A stretch of DNA of 64,000 bases from Natrinema sp. DC36 (GCF_020405225.1 NZ_CP084472.1:1178001-1242000), one strand, 5' to 3'. Shown: positions 1-9,356, numbered from the stretch's first letter. Notes: a model not told the origin generated them from the sequence alone. Program-made: numbers and translations.

Positions 1-292
1 TCTGTTTCGGTGCCCAAGCTATTCCCGTGCGGGAACTGCTGCCATCTCGGACTATCGAGAGAAGTACAGCACTGGACTTGGTACTTATAAACGGCCACGA
101 CTGAAATAGGTGTGGTCCGCACAGTTCCGCTCGCCAATAAGTCCCGACTACGAACGGGAACGCGATCGCATCGAGCAGTCGATCGCTCGCCGAAGCGGTC
201 TCGAGAGGACGAGACGGTACTGATCGGCCCGCGGAAACGCCCGCTCGTCGTTTCGGGAACGCATTTACAACCGCGGGCTCTACCCTGCCGTA
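1..292. other. Intergenic lead region before nop5
   Basis: I see no convincing gene here. A TATA-like TTATAA lies at 85-90 and a GTG 25 bases later (112) opens a 62-codon frame, but its arginine-rich product looks like a random high-GC frame. A second TATA-like element (TTTACAA, 264-270) sits about 25 bases before the nop5 ATG at 293 and would give a leaderless nop5 transcript. The first TATA could start a non-coding transcript or a long leader; nothing in the sequence decides this. Confidence 0.4.
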
Positions 293-1201
293 ATGACTGA
301 CGAGACCGATACCGCGACCGCGGGCTGGTTTTCGGATCTGCAGCCGGGGGATCTCGAGGCTGCCGGCGACGCCATTACCGAAGGCGAGGCCGATGCGCCG
401 CGGGAGTGGCCCGCCGTCGCCGTCGAAGCCGGCTACACCCACTCGAGAGAGGACTACTACGACCGGCTTCACGAGGCGACGATGGCCGCGACTCGAGCGG
501 AGGTGCGCGAGCGCGAGCGAGCCGACGATCAGCAGTTGGTCCACGCGATCAGAGCGATGGACGACTGCAGTCGGACGGCGAACGAACTCGCCGAGCGCCT
601 GGCGGAGTGGGCGGGCACCGTCGACCCCGACGCCGGAACCGGCACCGAGTACGCACGTACGTTGGCTCGCGGCGAGAGCGAGGACGGACTCGAGGACCCT
701 GCAATCCGCTCGCTCGCCGAACGGGTGGCCGGCCTCGCGGACGAGGCCGACGAGCTACGCGAGTTCGTCGAGCGCCAGACGCCGGCCGTTGCGCCGAACC
801 TCTCGGCGCTCGCCGAGCCCGTGCTGGCGGCTCGCCTGATCTCCCTCGCGGGCGGGCTCGAGGCGCTCGCGAAGAAACCGAGCGGAACGGTGCAGGTACT
901 CGGCGCGGAGGACGCGCTGTTCGCCCACCTGCGGGGGCACGCACCCTCACCCAAGCACGGGATCATTTACACGCACGACGCGGTTCGGGGCACCCACCCC
1001 GAAAACAGGGGCTCCGCGGCGCGTGCGGTCGCGGGCAAACTCGCCATCGCGGCCCGCGTCGATCACTACTCGGGCGAGTCGAAACCCGAACTCGAGGCCG
1101 AACTCGCCGAACGGATCGAGACGATTCAGTCGCGGACGGTGGACGACGATACGGACTCCGACGATGGCAGTGCCGATACCGGAGGTGCCGACGATGAGTG
1201 A
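293..1201 (+). CDS. nop5: NOP5/NOP56-family C/D box RNP protein
   Basis: 302 aa. Archaeal Nop5 is the scaffold of the box C/D small-RNA ribonucleoprotein: it holds L7Ae, the guide RNA and fibrillarin for 2'-O-methylation of rRNA and tRNA. The middle is a long helical/coiled-coil segment (about residues 85-170), followed by the Nop domain with the diagnostic stretch around GAEDALFAHL and PKHGIIYTH, and an acidic C-terminal tail. The haloarchaeal form is shorter than in other archaea. The start at 293 is supported by a TATA-like box at 264-270. Its last bases overlap the start of flpA by 8 nt, so the two partner proteins are translationally coupled. Confidence 0.93.
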   Translation: MTDETDTATAGWFSDLQPGDLEAAGDAITEGEADAPREWPAVAVEAGYTHSREDYYDRLHEATMAATRAEVRERERADDQQLVHAIRAMDDCSRTANELAERLAEWAGTVDPDAGTGTEYARTLARGESEDGLEDPAIRSLAERVAGLADEADELREFVERQTPAVAPNLSALAEPVLAARLISLAGGLEALAKKPSGTVQVLGAEDALFAHLRGHAPSPKHGIIYTHDAVRGTHPENRGSAARAVAGKLAIAARVDHYSGESKPELEAELAERIETIQSRTVDDDTDSDDGSADTGGADDE

Positions 1202-1826
1202 GCTTCCGGCGGGCGTCGAGCGACGCGCGTTCGACGGGGTCGAACGGCTGGCGACTCGAGGGGAGCCCGTCTACGGCGAACCCACCGATGGTGAGTGGCG
1301 CGCGTGGAACCCGAATCGGTCGAAACTGGGTGCGATGCTCGAGCTGGGAATGGAGACCGACCTCGCAGGCGGTGAGACCGTACTCTATCTGGGTGCCGCG
1401 AGCGGGACGACCGTGAGCCACGTAGCCGATTTCGCCGGGCCGACCTACGCCGTCGAGTTCGCCGCGCGGCCGGTTCGAGACCTGCTCGAGGCCGCCGAGA
1501 GCCGCGATCGGCTGTTTCCGCTGCTGAAAGACGCCCGGAAACCCGAGACCTACGCCCACGTCGTCGAGTCGGACGCGGACGTGATCGTCCAGGACGTCGC
1601 GACGCGCGGGCAGGCGCGGGTGGCGCTCGAGAACCGGCGCTTCTTGGCCGACGACGGCCGGCTACTGTTGGCTGTCAAGGCTCGGAGTGAAGACGTGACT
1701 CGAGAGCCGTCGGCCGTATTCGAGGACGTTCGCGAGGAACTTTCAGCGGGGTACGAGATTGTGGAGACGCGGGGGCTCGAGGAGTATCACGCGGATCATC
1801 TCGGGATCGTCGCGCGGCCGCGATAA
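1194..1826 (+). CDS. flpA: Fibrillarin-like rRNA/tRNA 2'-O-methyltransferase
   Basis: 210 aa, the catalytic subunit of the box C/D RNP. It transfers methyl from S-adenosylmethionine to ribose 2'-OH at guide-directed sites. The SAM-binding Rossmann segment VLYLGAASGTTVSHVAD is followed by conserved strands (TYAVEF, PLLKDARKPE, DVIVQDVA) and by LLLAVKARSEDVT, all characteristic of fibrillarin. The ATG at 1194 is chosen because it overlaps the nop5 stop and begins at MSELP, the usual position; the frame is open further upstream but only inside nop5. Confidence 0.95.
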   Translation: MSELPAGVERRAFDGVERLATRGEPVYGEPTDGEWRAWNPNRSKLGAMLELGMETDLAGGETVLYLGAASGTTVSHVADFAGPTYAVEFAARPVRDLLEAAESRDRLFPLLKDARKPETYAHVVESDADVIVQDVATRGQARVALENRRFLADDGRLLLAVKARSEDVTREPSAVFEDVREELSAGYEIVETRGLEEYHADHLGIVARPR

Positions 1827-1829
1827 ATT

Positions 1830-2096
1830 CTAACTCGAGCGATTTTCCAATTCTCTCGCATCGAGATTGCCCTTCAGGTACCTCTCTCCGGCTTCAGTAA
1901 TCGTGTAAACGCCGTTCCCGATATTTTGAGTCAGACCGTAGCCCTCGAGTTTCATGCAACGGTTGTTAATATGTTGTCGCGAGAAAGGAATGGGGCCTTC
2001 TTCTTTGATTTTCGTCGGGGATCGAGGACCGTTCTCATCTAAGAACTCGAGAATCCTATCATCAGCGAGAACCATCCAGTCGGCAGAAATCCGCAT
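1830..2096 (-). CDS. PhiH1-repressor-like winged-helix regulator
   Basis: 88 aa. It has the layout of the small haloarchaeal PhiH1-repressor-like proteins: a short N-terminus (ADWM...DDRILEFLDENGP), a helix-turn-helix (SPTKIKEEGPIPFSRQHINN), then a wing and the closing motif YTITEAGERYLKGNLDA. Such proteins are DNA-binding, often prophage-derived or genomic orphans; the target is unknown. It is convergent with flpA and its upstream side faces an AT-rich stretch (2100-2215) unlike the flanking DNA. Confidence 0.8.
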   Translation of the reverse strand: MRISADWMVLADDRILEFLDENGPRSPTKIKEEGPIPFSRQHINNRCMKLEGYGLTQNIGNGVYTITEAGERYLKGNLDARELENRSS

Positions 2097-2227
2097 AGTA
2101 CTCTAATACCCTCACGCCATCAAATTATCGTCGGAAAGCAACTTTAACAGTTAGAATGATTATATCGGATCTATCGTTAATTATACAATCTCTAAGAAAA
2201 CATAGTTGCTCAAGGGGGATAGACAGA

Positions 2228-2240
2228 CCTGACGGTCAGG
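2228..2240. promoter_or_regulatory. 13-bp palindrome, operator-like
   Basis: CCTGAC-G-GTCAGG is a perfect inverted repeat 73 bases before the start of the wHTH/zinc-ribbon pair at 2313, at the edge of an AT-rich tract (2100-2215) that also serves the divergent PhiH1-like repressor. Position suggests a regulator site; binding is inferred only. Confidence 0.35.
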
Positions 2241-2312
2241 GTCCGAGCAAAAGCGAGCCGGCGCTAGTGACCCGATCCCGGAAGCAACTCCAGAAATCAC
2301 CCACCTGAAGCC

Positions 2313-2741
2313 ATGAACGACGATCTCCCGTGGGGCCGTGAACGCCTCGATCGAGCAAACGAATCACCAACAAATTACCCCGCAACCGACGGAAGATCTG
2401 CGTGGATCGAACTCACCGCCTTCCAGCGCGATTGTCTCGAGGCGATCGCCCGCCTCGAGCGCGACGACGTGCCGTGCGACGAACGCGCGATCACACAGAC
2501 GCTCGAGCGCGCCTATCCCAGCGTCGACCGATTGAGACTCGATCCGAACCTGCGTACCCTCGTCGGACGCGGCCTCCTCGAAAAGCGGCGACTCGAGGCC
2601 CGCGTCGAGTACCTCCTCACCGATGATGGCCGCGCGCTCCTGTTGCAACGCGCCGAGCGCTTCGCGGACGCCTGCGGGATCGGCGCGACCGAGTTCGGAG
2701 CGGACGAGGTGACCGCTCGAGAGGCGGGTGAGCAGGGATGA
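2313..2741 (+). CDS. Winged-helix (PadR-like) regulator
   Basis: 142 aa. After a polar N-terminus, residues about 33-115 form a winged helix: ELTAFQRDCLEAIARLE (helix 1), DERAITQTLERAYPSVDRLRLDPNLRTLVGRGLLEKRR (recognition and wing helices), VEYLLTDDGRALL (wing). This is the haloarchaeal PadR-like layout in which a long hydrophilic helix pair reads a signal and controls DNA binding. No ligand can be named. Its stop overlaps the start of the next small gene (ATGA), so the two form a unit. Confidence 0.7.
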   Translation: MNDDLPWGRERLDRANESPTNYPATDGRSAWIELTAFQRDCLEAIARLERDDVPCDERAITQTLERAYPSVDRLRLDPNLRTLVGRGLLEKRRLEARVEYLLTDDGRALLLQRAERFADACGIGATEFGADEVTAREAGEQG

Positions 2742-2878
2742 CCGGAGCTCGAGACTCGGAGCCGGTTCGGTGCCCCGACTGCGACGGGGCGCTCCCCGAA
2801 CGCGATCCGCTGATCGGGTGGTGGCTCTGCGACGACTGCGAACTCGCGGTCGACGGCGATGGAAATCTGATCGGGTGA
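2738..2878 (+). CDS. Zinc-ribbon microprotein (46 aa)
   Basis: 46 aa. It has two CxxC knuckles (RCPDCDG near residue 12 and WLCDDCEL near 35), the signature of the small CPxCG-related zinc-finger proteins common in haloarchaea. The start ATG overlaps the stop of the preceding wHTH gene, which supports real translation. The function is unknown; such proteins may bind nucleic acid or partner proteins. A decayed relative of the C-terminal half lies at about 3220-3337. Confidence 0.7.
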   Translation: MTGARDSEPVRCPDCDGALPERDPLIGWWLCDDCELAVDGDGNLIG

Positions 2879-3063
2879 CCGGTCAATCGGGACGCCTCGA
2901 GCGTGCAGCGTTGTCGGTGACATCGTCGCGCGGTTATCTCATTCGGTCACGTGATGACCGCATTCTCCGCATCGTCTCCGTCGTCATAACCTGAGAATCA
3001 GCCATTACAGAACGTGAGTCCACCGAAATACCCATATCTATCTGGCTCTCAGACAGATACTGT

Positions 3064-3183
3064 ATGGTCCGCTATGCCGAAGAGCCCTGCGCCGACTGTA
3101 GTGGGAAGAAGATTCGACGGACGGATGGATCGGTGTGGTGTCCGAACTGCGCGTTATTCGATCCGCGTCAGCAGGCCACATGA
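3064..3183 (+). CDS. Zinc-ribbon microprotein (39 aa)
   Basis: 39 aa. It carries two CxxC pairs (PCADCSG near residue 9 and WCPNCAL near residue 26) with a basic stretch KKIRRTDGS between them, so it should fold as a single zinc ribbon. An AT-rich stretch with ATATCTATC lies about 30 bases upstream. It is distinct in sequence from the 46-aa neighbour. Function unknown. Confidence 0.6.
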   Translation: MVRYAEEPCADCSGKKIRRTDGSVWCPNCALFDPRQQAT

Positions 3184-3219
3184 GACGGTCGGCTGCGAGG
3201 GGCACCAATACGGTAGAGC

Positions 3220-3337
3220 CGTGCGACTCGATGTCGGACTCGATCCGCTGCGGTGCTGGTGGCTCTGCGATGACTGGAAGCGTACAGTCGACGGCGGCGG
3301 TCTGCGGATCACGGAATCGGCCGGTCGTGATCGGTGA
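3220..3337 (+). pseudogene. Degenerate copy of a zinc-ribbon microprotein
   Basis: One frame reads ...LDPLRCWWLCDDWKRTVDGGGLRIT..., which aligns with PLIGWWLCDDCELAVDGDGNLI of the intact 46-aa protein 400 bases upstream. The second knuckle has lost a cysteine (CDDC to CDDW), the first knuckle is not recognisable and no start codon precedes it closely. I read this as the remnant of a tandem duplicate. Confidence 0.45.
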
Positions 3338-3444
3338 TCACGGCGCGAAACGACTGTCCGATCACGTCTGAATCGCTATCGCTTCCGCTCACTACACGAC
3401 GAGAGATCGTGAACGACGGCGGAGTCGCAACTCTGTCCGCTCGT

Positions 3445-3978
3445 TCACCCGGTCGTCTCGTTCTGTTCCTCCTCGAGCGTGATCAGCGCGTCGTCGGTCA
3501 CTGGCTCTCCGTCACTGACGTAGGGGTCGTCGGCCTCGGGGAAGTCGTACGTCTCGTTACCGTTCGTGTCCTGGTGAGCCATCGCGATCAGGACCTGGCT
3601 CTCCTCGAGGGACTCGTTGAGCTCGACGGTCACGTTCTCGTGGTCGCCGGACTCGAGGTAGGTGGAGTTACCCAGGACTTCGCCTGGCTCGTACTCCTCG
3701 GACATGTTGGTCACGGTCTCGTTCTCCGTCGCGTTCTCGTCGGCGGGCGCGGCCGCGTGGATGACGGCGAAGCCGCCCTCGGGTAGCGTCGTGTTATTGA
3801 CCACGACTGCCGTCCCGTTCGACGTCTGGTTTTCAAACGTCACTGTGGCCGTTTCGTTCTCCGTCTCGTTGTCTTGGATTGCTATGCCGGCGTCAGTCGC
3901 GGCGAACGCGATGCTCGCCCCCGAGAGGAGGACGAGTGTCGCGATGACTGCGACGCCGACGGTTCTTGCACGGGGCAT
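3445..3978 (-). CDS. Secreted DUF7282-domain protein
   Basis: 177 aa from the ATG at 3978. An N-terminal signal segment (PRARTVGVAVIATLVLLSGASIAFAA) is followed by a very acidic, N-glycosylation-rich body (many N-x-S/T). The core TVTFENQTSNGTAVVVNNTTLPEGGFAVIHAA and the later HQDTNGNETYDFPEADDPYV are typical of the haloarchaeal DUF7282 extracellular domain. An in-frame ATG 32 codons further upstream is less likely because it would put a polar stretch before the signal peptide. The role is unknown; cell-surface or secreted. Confidence 0.8.
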   Translation of the reverse strand: MPRARTVGVAVIATLVLLSGASIAFAATDAGIAIQDNETENETATVTFENQTSNGTAVVVNNTTLPEGGFAVIHAAAPADENATENETVTNMSEEYEPGEVLGNSTYLESGDHENVTVELNESLEESQVLIAMAHQDTNGNETYDFPEADDPYVSDGEPVTDDALITLEEEQNETTG

Positions 3979-4447
3979 CGTACCATCGATGACACCGTTA
4001 TAGTCCGACAAAAACCGGAAGTTCTGTTCGAGCGTTTCATGAGTAGAAATATCCGAATTCGCCGGAAGGGACAATCGGGGTAAGAGCGTTATTCCGACCG
4101 TTAGTCTCCCAATCAGTGGCGTAATATCGGGTTCTGCTGAGGGAGGCCGTTGCAGCCGTCGACGAGGAACAACGCATCCACTACTCCACCGAGGACGTGG
4201 TCGCCGTCGAGACCGAGTAACGGTATCTTCATCTCGATATCATACCGATACCCAGGCCTACGGCGATAAGCGCCTCCGGGTGGCCGCGTTCGGATCGGCC
4301 CGAATTCCCGTGTTCTCGTGGGCACGGCCTCTCGACCCGGAGCGACTCGAGGAGAACGTGATCGGCACGATTCGGTGTCCCAGAGACGGTGAACGAGAGA
4401 TTTCCCCGATAAAGAATATAAGCACTTCCGTGATACCTTATCGTGGC
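3979..4447. other. Intergenic region with a possible gene remnant
   Basis: About 470 bases without an intact gene. On the + strand a frame ending with a stop near 4219 reads LLREAVAAVDEEQRIHYST and then EDVVAVETE, which looks like the true C-terminus of some protein with no start. I do not recognise the family. A second coding-like stretch (LDPERLEENVIGTIRCPRDG) is in frame with, but upstream of, the acyl-CoA ligase. The TATA-like TATAAG at 4417-4422 lies about 28 bases before the ligase start. Confidence 0.35.
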
Positions 4448-6046
4448 ATGTCAGATCATCCCACGATAGGTGACACCCTCGAGCAGACGGTCGACCGTTA
4501 CCCGGAGCGAGACGCGATCATTTATCCGCGGAAGGACCAGTACTGGACCTACGCGGCGTTCAACGAGCGGGTAAACCGGTTGGCAAACGCCTTGCTCGAG
4601 GCCGGAATCGAGACGGGAGACAGGGTCGCGACGGTGCTGTACAACGGCTCGGAGATGGCGCTCACCGTCTACGCGTGCGCGAAGATCGGTGCCGTGTTCA
4701 CCCCGCTGAACTTCCGCCTCCCGGCGGGCGAGATCGAGTACATCGTCAACGACGCCGAGGCGAAGATGGTCCTCTTCGAGTCCGAAACGCGGGAGGCCGT
4801 CGAGGGGGCTCGACCGAGCCTCGAGTCCGTCGACGAGTACGTGTTCATCGACGATGACCGCGAGGACGCGGACGTTCCGGAGTACGCGCGCGGGTTCTAT
4901 GACCTCCTCGAGTCCGGATCCGCCGAACGGCCCGACGTCCGCGTCGACGAGGACGACGTCTACGCCTTCATCTACACGTCGGGAACGACGGGCCGGCCGA
5001 AGGGGGTCGTCCACGAGCACCGGAGCATGGTCGAGCACGACCTGCTGTGTATCGCCGAGATGAACCTCACCCGCGACGACGTGGGCCTGTCGATGATGCC
5101 GCTGTATCACTGCGCCGAACTCCACTGTAACCTGTTCGCGCGGGTCCACCGCGGCGCGGCGAACGTCATCCATCACGAGTTCGAACCGCAGGCGGTTCTC
5201 GAGGCGATCGAGGACCGCGACGTGACGGTTCTCTTCGCCGCACCGACCGCCTGGAACGCGCTCTCGATGACCGCCGCCGAGATGGACGTCGATCTCTCGT
5301 CGCTCCGGCTCGGACTGTACGGGGCGGCTCCGATGCCCGAACAGGTGCTCGAGAACTGCATGGAACACCTCTGCGAGGACTACGTCCAGGCCTACGGAAT
5401 GACGGAGATCGGGCCCGCCGGGGTCTTCCAGTCGGCGGATGAGCAGATCCCGAAACAGGGCTCGGCCGGATTGCCCGGACTCAATCACGAACTGCGCATC
5501 GTCGAACCCGACGCGGACCCGGACCAGGTGGTCGAGCGGGGCGAGATCGGCGAGATACTGATCGCCAGCCCGTGTACGATGCGGGAGTACTGGAACCGCC
5601 CCGAGGCGACCGCGCAGTCGCTGCGCGAGGCCGACGGAACGACGTGGTATTACACCGGCGATCTCGGGTACCGCGACGACGACGGCTACCTCTACGTCGT
5701 CGACCGGAAGGACGACATGATCGTCTCCGGCGGCGAGAACGTCTATCCCGCCGAGGTCGAGGACGTGCTGTTCGCCCACGACGCCGTCGAAGAGGCAGCC
5801 GTCGTCGGCAAACCCGACGACGAGTGGGGCGAGGCGGTCGTCGCCTACGTCGTCGCTGCGGGCGTCGACGCGGCCGCCCTCGACGAGTTCGTCCTCGAGA
5901 GCGATCGACTCGCCGACTTCAAGCGACCGCGAACGTACTACTTCGTCGACGAACTGCCGAAAAATCCCAGCGGCAAGATTCAGAAGTTCAAGCTTCGCGA
6001 GGACGAAGCGGGCCTCGAGCCCGAGGTCGAAACCGTCGCGTCCTGA
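4448..6046 (+). CDS. Acyl-CoA synthetase / AMP-dependent ligase
   Basis: 532 aa. It activates a carboxylic acid to its acyl-CoA through an acyl-adenylate. The phosphate-binding loop [11 protein letters not shown] is at about 177-187, the A5 motif AYGMTEIGP near 315, the [23 protein letters not shown] hinge region near 400-425, and the catalytic lysine in NPSGKIQKF close to the C-terminus. The ATG at 4448 was chosen over the upstream 4280 because a TATA element sits 26-31 bases before it and the protein then begins at the family's usual position. Chain length and substrate cannot be told from sequence; medium/long-chain fatty acids are plausible. Confidence 0.9.
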   Translation: MSDHPTIGDTLEQTVDRYPERDAIIYPRKDQYWTYAAFNERVNRLANALLEAGIETGDRVATVLYNGSEMALTVYACAKIGAVFTPLNFRLPAGEIEYIVNDAEAKMVLFESETREAVEGARPSLESVDEYVFIDDDREDADVPEYARGFYDLLESGSAERPDVRVDEDDVYAFIYTSGTTGRPKGVVHEHRSMVEHDLLCIAEMNLTRDDVGLSMMPLYHCAELHCNLFARVHRGAANVIHHEFEPQAVLEAIEDRDVTVLFAAPTAWNALSMTAAEMDVDLSSLRLGLYGAAPMPEQVLENCMEHLCEDYVQAYGMTEIGPAGVFQSADEQIPKQGSAGLPGLNHELRIVEPDADPDQVVERGEIGEILIASPCTMREYWNRPEATAQSLREADGTTWYYTGDLGYRDDDGYLYVVDRKDDMIVSGGENVYPAEVEDVLFAHDAVEEAAVVGKPDDEWGEAVVAYVVAAGVDAAALDEFVLESDRLADFKRPRTYYFVDELPKNPSGKIQKFKLREDEAGLEPEVETVAS

Positions 6047-6135
6047 TTCTCGCGCGAGAACCCCCCGGCTCGGGAATTCGGTCGGCCGCACCGACTCCAA
6101 ATCGTATTTACTATCGGGGCCAAAAGCACGATACG

Positions 6136-7218
6136 ATGGAACGCGGGTCGCGAGAATCGTTTACGCGCATGGGGACGCTGGGGGTCGAAGAGGAGTGTTT
6201 CGTCGTCGACGCCGACGGCCGCCCGACCAGCGGGACCGACGAACTCGTCTACGAACACGATCCGCCCGAAATCCTCGAGGGCCGACTCGATCACGAACTG
6301 TTCAAGTTCGTCATCGAGACCCAGACGCCGCTGATAGAGGACCCCGATGACGCCCGCGACTCGCTGCTCGCGATCCGCGAGGCGCTGGTCGAACACGCCG
6401 AGAACCACGGCTATCGCATCGCGGCCGCCGGCCTCCACCCGCTCGCGAAGTGGCAGGAACTCGAGCACGCGGAGAAACCCCGCTATCGCTCGCAGCTCGA
6501 CCGTATTCAGTTCCCACAACACCGGAACACGACCGCCGGGGTCCACGTCCACGTCGGCGTCGACGACGCCGACAAGGCGGTCTGGATCGCCAACGAACTG
6601 CGGTGGTACGTGCCGATCATGCTCGCGCTCTCCGCGAACTCGCCGTACTGGAACGGGTACGACACCGGGCTCCAGTCGGCCCGCGCGAAGATCTTCGAGG
6701 CGCTGCCCAACACCGGCATGCCGACCCACTTCGAGGACTTCGAGGCGTTCGACCGGTTCGAGCGGCTGATGCTCGAGACCGAGTCGATCAACGACCGCGG
6801 CGAACTCTGGTACGACGTCCGGCCCCACACCGCCCACGGGACGGTCGAACTCCGCACCCCGGACGGACAGGCCGACCCCGACATCGTGCTGGCGTTCGTC
6901 GAGTACGCCCACGCGCTCGTCGAGGCCCTCGCCGAGGACTACGAAGACGGCGCGAGCGGGCACCGGCATCGCCGGGAACTGCTCGACGAGAACAAGTGGC
7001 GGGCGATCCGCCACGGGCAGGAAGCCTCTTTCATCGACCGCGACCTCGAGGGCACCGTCGATCTGGGCGAACTCGTCGACCGCGAGTGCGAGCGTCTCGG
7101 TATCGACGGTATCAGAAACGTGTACGAACGGGAAAGCGGCGCGGATCGGCAACGCCGTCTGCTCGAGGAAGAGGGGCCCGACGCGCTGTGTGAGTCGCTG
7201 TTTCTACAGACGGAGTGA
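6136..7218 (+). CDS. gshA: Glutamate-cysteine ligase (GCS2 family)
   Basis: 360 aa. It joins L-glutamate and L-cysteine to gamma-glutamylcysteine, the main low-molecular-weight thiol of haloarchaea. The GCS2 hallmarks are [12 protein letters not shown] at the N-terminus, [13 protein letters not shown], the metal/ATP region [20 protein letters not shown], and the C-terminal [15 protein letters not shown]. The start ATG (6136) follows the ligase gene by 89 bases. A second, divergent member of this fold is encoded at 42306-43823. Confidence 0.92.
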   Translation: MERGSRESFTRMGTLGVEEECFVVDADGRPTSGTDELVYEHDPPEILEGRLDHELFKFVIETQTPLIEDPDDARDSLLAIREALVEHAENHGYRIAAAGLHPLAKWQELEHAEKPRYRSQLDRIQFPQHRNTTAGVHVHVGVDDADKAVWIANELRWYVPIMLALSANSPYWNGYDTGLQSARAKIFEALPNTGMPTHFEDFEAFDRFERLMLETESINDRGELWYDVRPHTAHGTVELRTPDGQADPDIVLAFVEYAHALVEALAEDYEDGASGHRHRRELLDENKWRAIRHGQEASFIDRDLEGTVDLGELVDRECERLGIDGIRNVYERESGADRQRRLLEEEGPDALCESLFLQTE

Positions 7219-7272
7219 CCACCCCGCAAAGGTTTAACTCCGCTCGAGGCCTCGTCCTGTACGAGAACCCAC

Positions 7273-8007
7273 ATGAGTTCCGACGACACGGACGAGCATC
7301 CGGTCGGTACCGACGACGGAGACGAATCGCTCGAGGGACCGGACGACTTCGTCGAGCGCGAGGCCGGCCGAAGCCCGGCCGTCGAGGAGCTCGACCAGCG
7401 GATCGTCGACCTGCTCTCGTGGATCTTGGACACCGAAACTCGCGCGAAGATCTACGTGTATCTGCTGGCGAACCCCGGAAGCACCTCCGAGGAGGTCGCA
7501 AAGGGAACCGGGCTCTATCCCAGCACGGTCCGCGAAGCGCTCGCGGAACTACACGAGGAAGACCGCGTCACCCGCGAAAAGCGCGCCAGCGAGGGGGCCG
7601 GAAACAACCCCTACGAGTACACGGCGATCCAGCCCAGCGACCTCGTCGGCGGCGTCGTTGACCAGGTTCAACAGGAGCTGAACACCATCTTCACGCTCGA
7701 CCGCGTCCTCGACCGCGAGGCCGATCGCGACGCTCGAGCCGAACTCGAGGAGGAGGTCGAACCGGTGAAGATCACCGTCGACGACACGGCGCCGACGATC
7801 GATGGCGACTCCGGGACGGATGCAAATCCCGAAATCGACCCCGACGCCGATGTCATCGAGTTCGAGGACGACATGAAGATCGACACCGTCGATGCTGAAT
7901 CCGACGGGTCCGAGAGACCCGACGAGCCTGACGAATCCGACGACGACGTCGCGGGCGATACAGCCGACGAGACTGACGAGATCGACGCACGATCGGGCGA
8001 CGAATAG
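7273..8007 (+). CDS. Winged-helix transcriptional regulator with acidic tail
   Basis: 244 aa. Residues about 45-115 form a TrmB/ArsR-like winged helix (LLSWILDTETRAKIYVYLLANPG, then STSEEVAKGTGLYPSTVREALAELHEEDRVTREK). A short coiled segment (DLVGGVVDQVQQELNTIFTLDRVL) may dimerise. The last 90 residues are almost pure Asp/Glu/Ser/Thr and probably disordered. It is a haloarchaeal conserved regulator whose target is not evident; the flanking genes (gshA and the M24 peptidase) do not form an obvious regulon. Confidence 0.8.
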   Translation: MSSDDTDEHPVGTDDGDESLEGPDDFVEREAGRSPAVEELDQRIVDLLSWILDTETRAKIYVYLLANPGSTSEEVAKGTGLYPSTVREALAELHEEDRVTREKRASEGAGNNPYEYTAIQPSDLVGGVVDQVQQELNTIFTLDRVLDREADRDARAELEEEVEPVKITVDDTAPTIDGDSGTDANPEIDPDADVIEFEDDMKIDTVDAESDGSERPDEPDESDDDVAGDTADETDEIDARSGDE

Positions 8008-8038
8008 GGTTCCGACGGGTCTGCGTCCTCCCTCGTCG

Positions 8039-9163
8039 TTAGTCCTCGAGTTCGAGTACGTCCGGCCGCTCGAGTTCGACGTCCCGGTCGACCGCGGAGA
8101 CGGTCGTCGTCGGCCAGCGATCCGTCGTCGTCAGCGTCTCGATTTCTTCGTCGGTGACCAGTGCGGTATCCTCACTTTTCGCGCCCTGCACCGTCGGGTT
8201 CCACGCGTAGGCCATCGGCGCTTCGACCGGCACGTCGTGGTTCGGCGTGGCGATCCACTCGCGACCGGCGAAGCCGGCGGCCCCGCCCTGATGGTGGTGC
8301 TCCCACTCGCCGTCGTGGCCGACCGCGTCGTAAGCATCCTGAATGGCGGCGAAGACATCGCCGGCGGTTCCGCCGTTATCGCCCGCGCGACTGTCACTCG
8401 CTGCTGCCGTCTGCGTTGCCGCCAGCGCCGTCGTTTCCACGCGAGCGGCGGCTTCGTGACGCTCCTCGAGCCACGACGGCGGATCGAAGGCGACGGTCCG
8501 GGTGCAACTCGCGTGAAGGCCGGCCCGCTGGGCGGTCACGGAGACGAGCGCGTAGTCGCCAAGGTTGGCCCCGGTCGGCGTGTAGTGGCGGTACCGCTGT
8601 GCCCGTTCCGAGCCACCGACGAGGACGACCGGCGCTTCGATGTCTCGGGCCGAGAGAGCGATTCGCAGCGCGGATGCGACCTCGTGTTCCGTGTCGTCGG
8701 ACTGCAGTTCGCGACAGACCGACTCGACGGCGGATGCCGTCTGGCCGCCGAGGTCGCGATAGCGCTCACGATCGCGCTCGGTCAGCGGTTGACGTAGCGA
8801 TGTCGGCTCGACGCGCTCGAACCCCGGCAGTTCGATGTCGATCGCGGCCCGCTCGTCGCTCCCGACGCGGTCAGTGATTGCTTCGGCCAGCGACGACGCG
8901 TACCAGGGGAACTGCTCGATCGAGACTTCGCTCGCATCGAGATCCGGCAATTCCTCGGCCGCGATGCGGTCGGCTTCGATGTTGTTCGTCACGATCACGA
9001 GTTCGTCACCGTCGTAGCCGACGGCCGCGACGCCGGTATCGCCCTCGCGATCGATGACGTTGTTTCCGCCGGTGAGCCACGCAAACGAGTTCGGCCGGGC
9101 GAACCAAATCGAATCGAGCCCGTCGGACTCGAGGTAGTCCTCGAGTCGCTCGCGTTTGTCCAT
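8039..9163 (-). CDS. M24 family aminopeptidase / Xaa-Pro peptidase
   Basis: 374 aa. The N-terminal creatinase-like domain (DSIWFARPNSFAWLTGGNNVIDREGDTGVAAVGYDG) precedes a pita-bread domain with HYTPTGANLGDYALVSVTAQRAGLHASCTRTVAF and the late EHHHQGGAAGFAGREW. Family members cleave N-terminal residues before proline or act as creatinase-like hydrolases with two metal ions. The canonical metal-binding aspartates are not all obvious, so the enzyme may have altered chemistry. Start at MDKRERLEDYL (9163) rather than the longer frame, since the extra residues look non-coding. Confidence 0.8.
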   Translation of the reverse strand: MDKRERLEDYLESDGLDSIWFARPNSFAWLTGGNNVIDREGDTGVAAVGYDGDELVIVTNNIEADRIAAEELPDLDASEVSIEQFPWYASSLAEAITDRVGSDERAAIDIELPGFERVEPTSLRQPLTERDRERYRDLGGQTASAVESVCRELQSDDTEHEVASALRIALSARDIEAPVVLVGGSERAQRYRHYTPTGANLGDYALVSVTAQRAGLHASCTRTVAFDPPSWLEERHEAAARVETTALAATQTAAASDSRAGDNGGTAGDVFAAIQDAYDAVGHDGEWEHHHQGGAAGFAGREWIATPNHDVPVEAPMAYAWNPTVQGAKSEDTALVTDEEIETLTTTDRWPTTTVSAVDRDVELERPDVLELED

Positions 9164-9356
9164 GTCGGGTGCTGGCAGGGACGGTTCTTGAATCCGGCGA
9201 ACACCGGGCCGTCGGTCGCCGTGAGCGTTCGAAGCGAGCGGGCACATGTCGAGTCGAAGCCGGTCGTTCAGCCGTCGACAACGAACCCGATTCCCGCCGA
9301 ATCGGACGACTCGGTCAACCTAAGTACGGGCCGTCCTAACCCTCGACAGAACGCCC

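Noticed and set aside
112-300. 62-codon GTG frame with a TATA box 25 bases upstream
   Set aside because: The promoter spacing is attractive, but the arginine-rich product lacks the acidic composition of haloarchaeal proteins.
4451-6100. 549-aa open frame on the minus strand
   Set aside because: It is exactly antisense to the acyl-CoA ligase, has no recognisable domain, and is the kind of long shadow frame that high-GC codon use creates.
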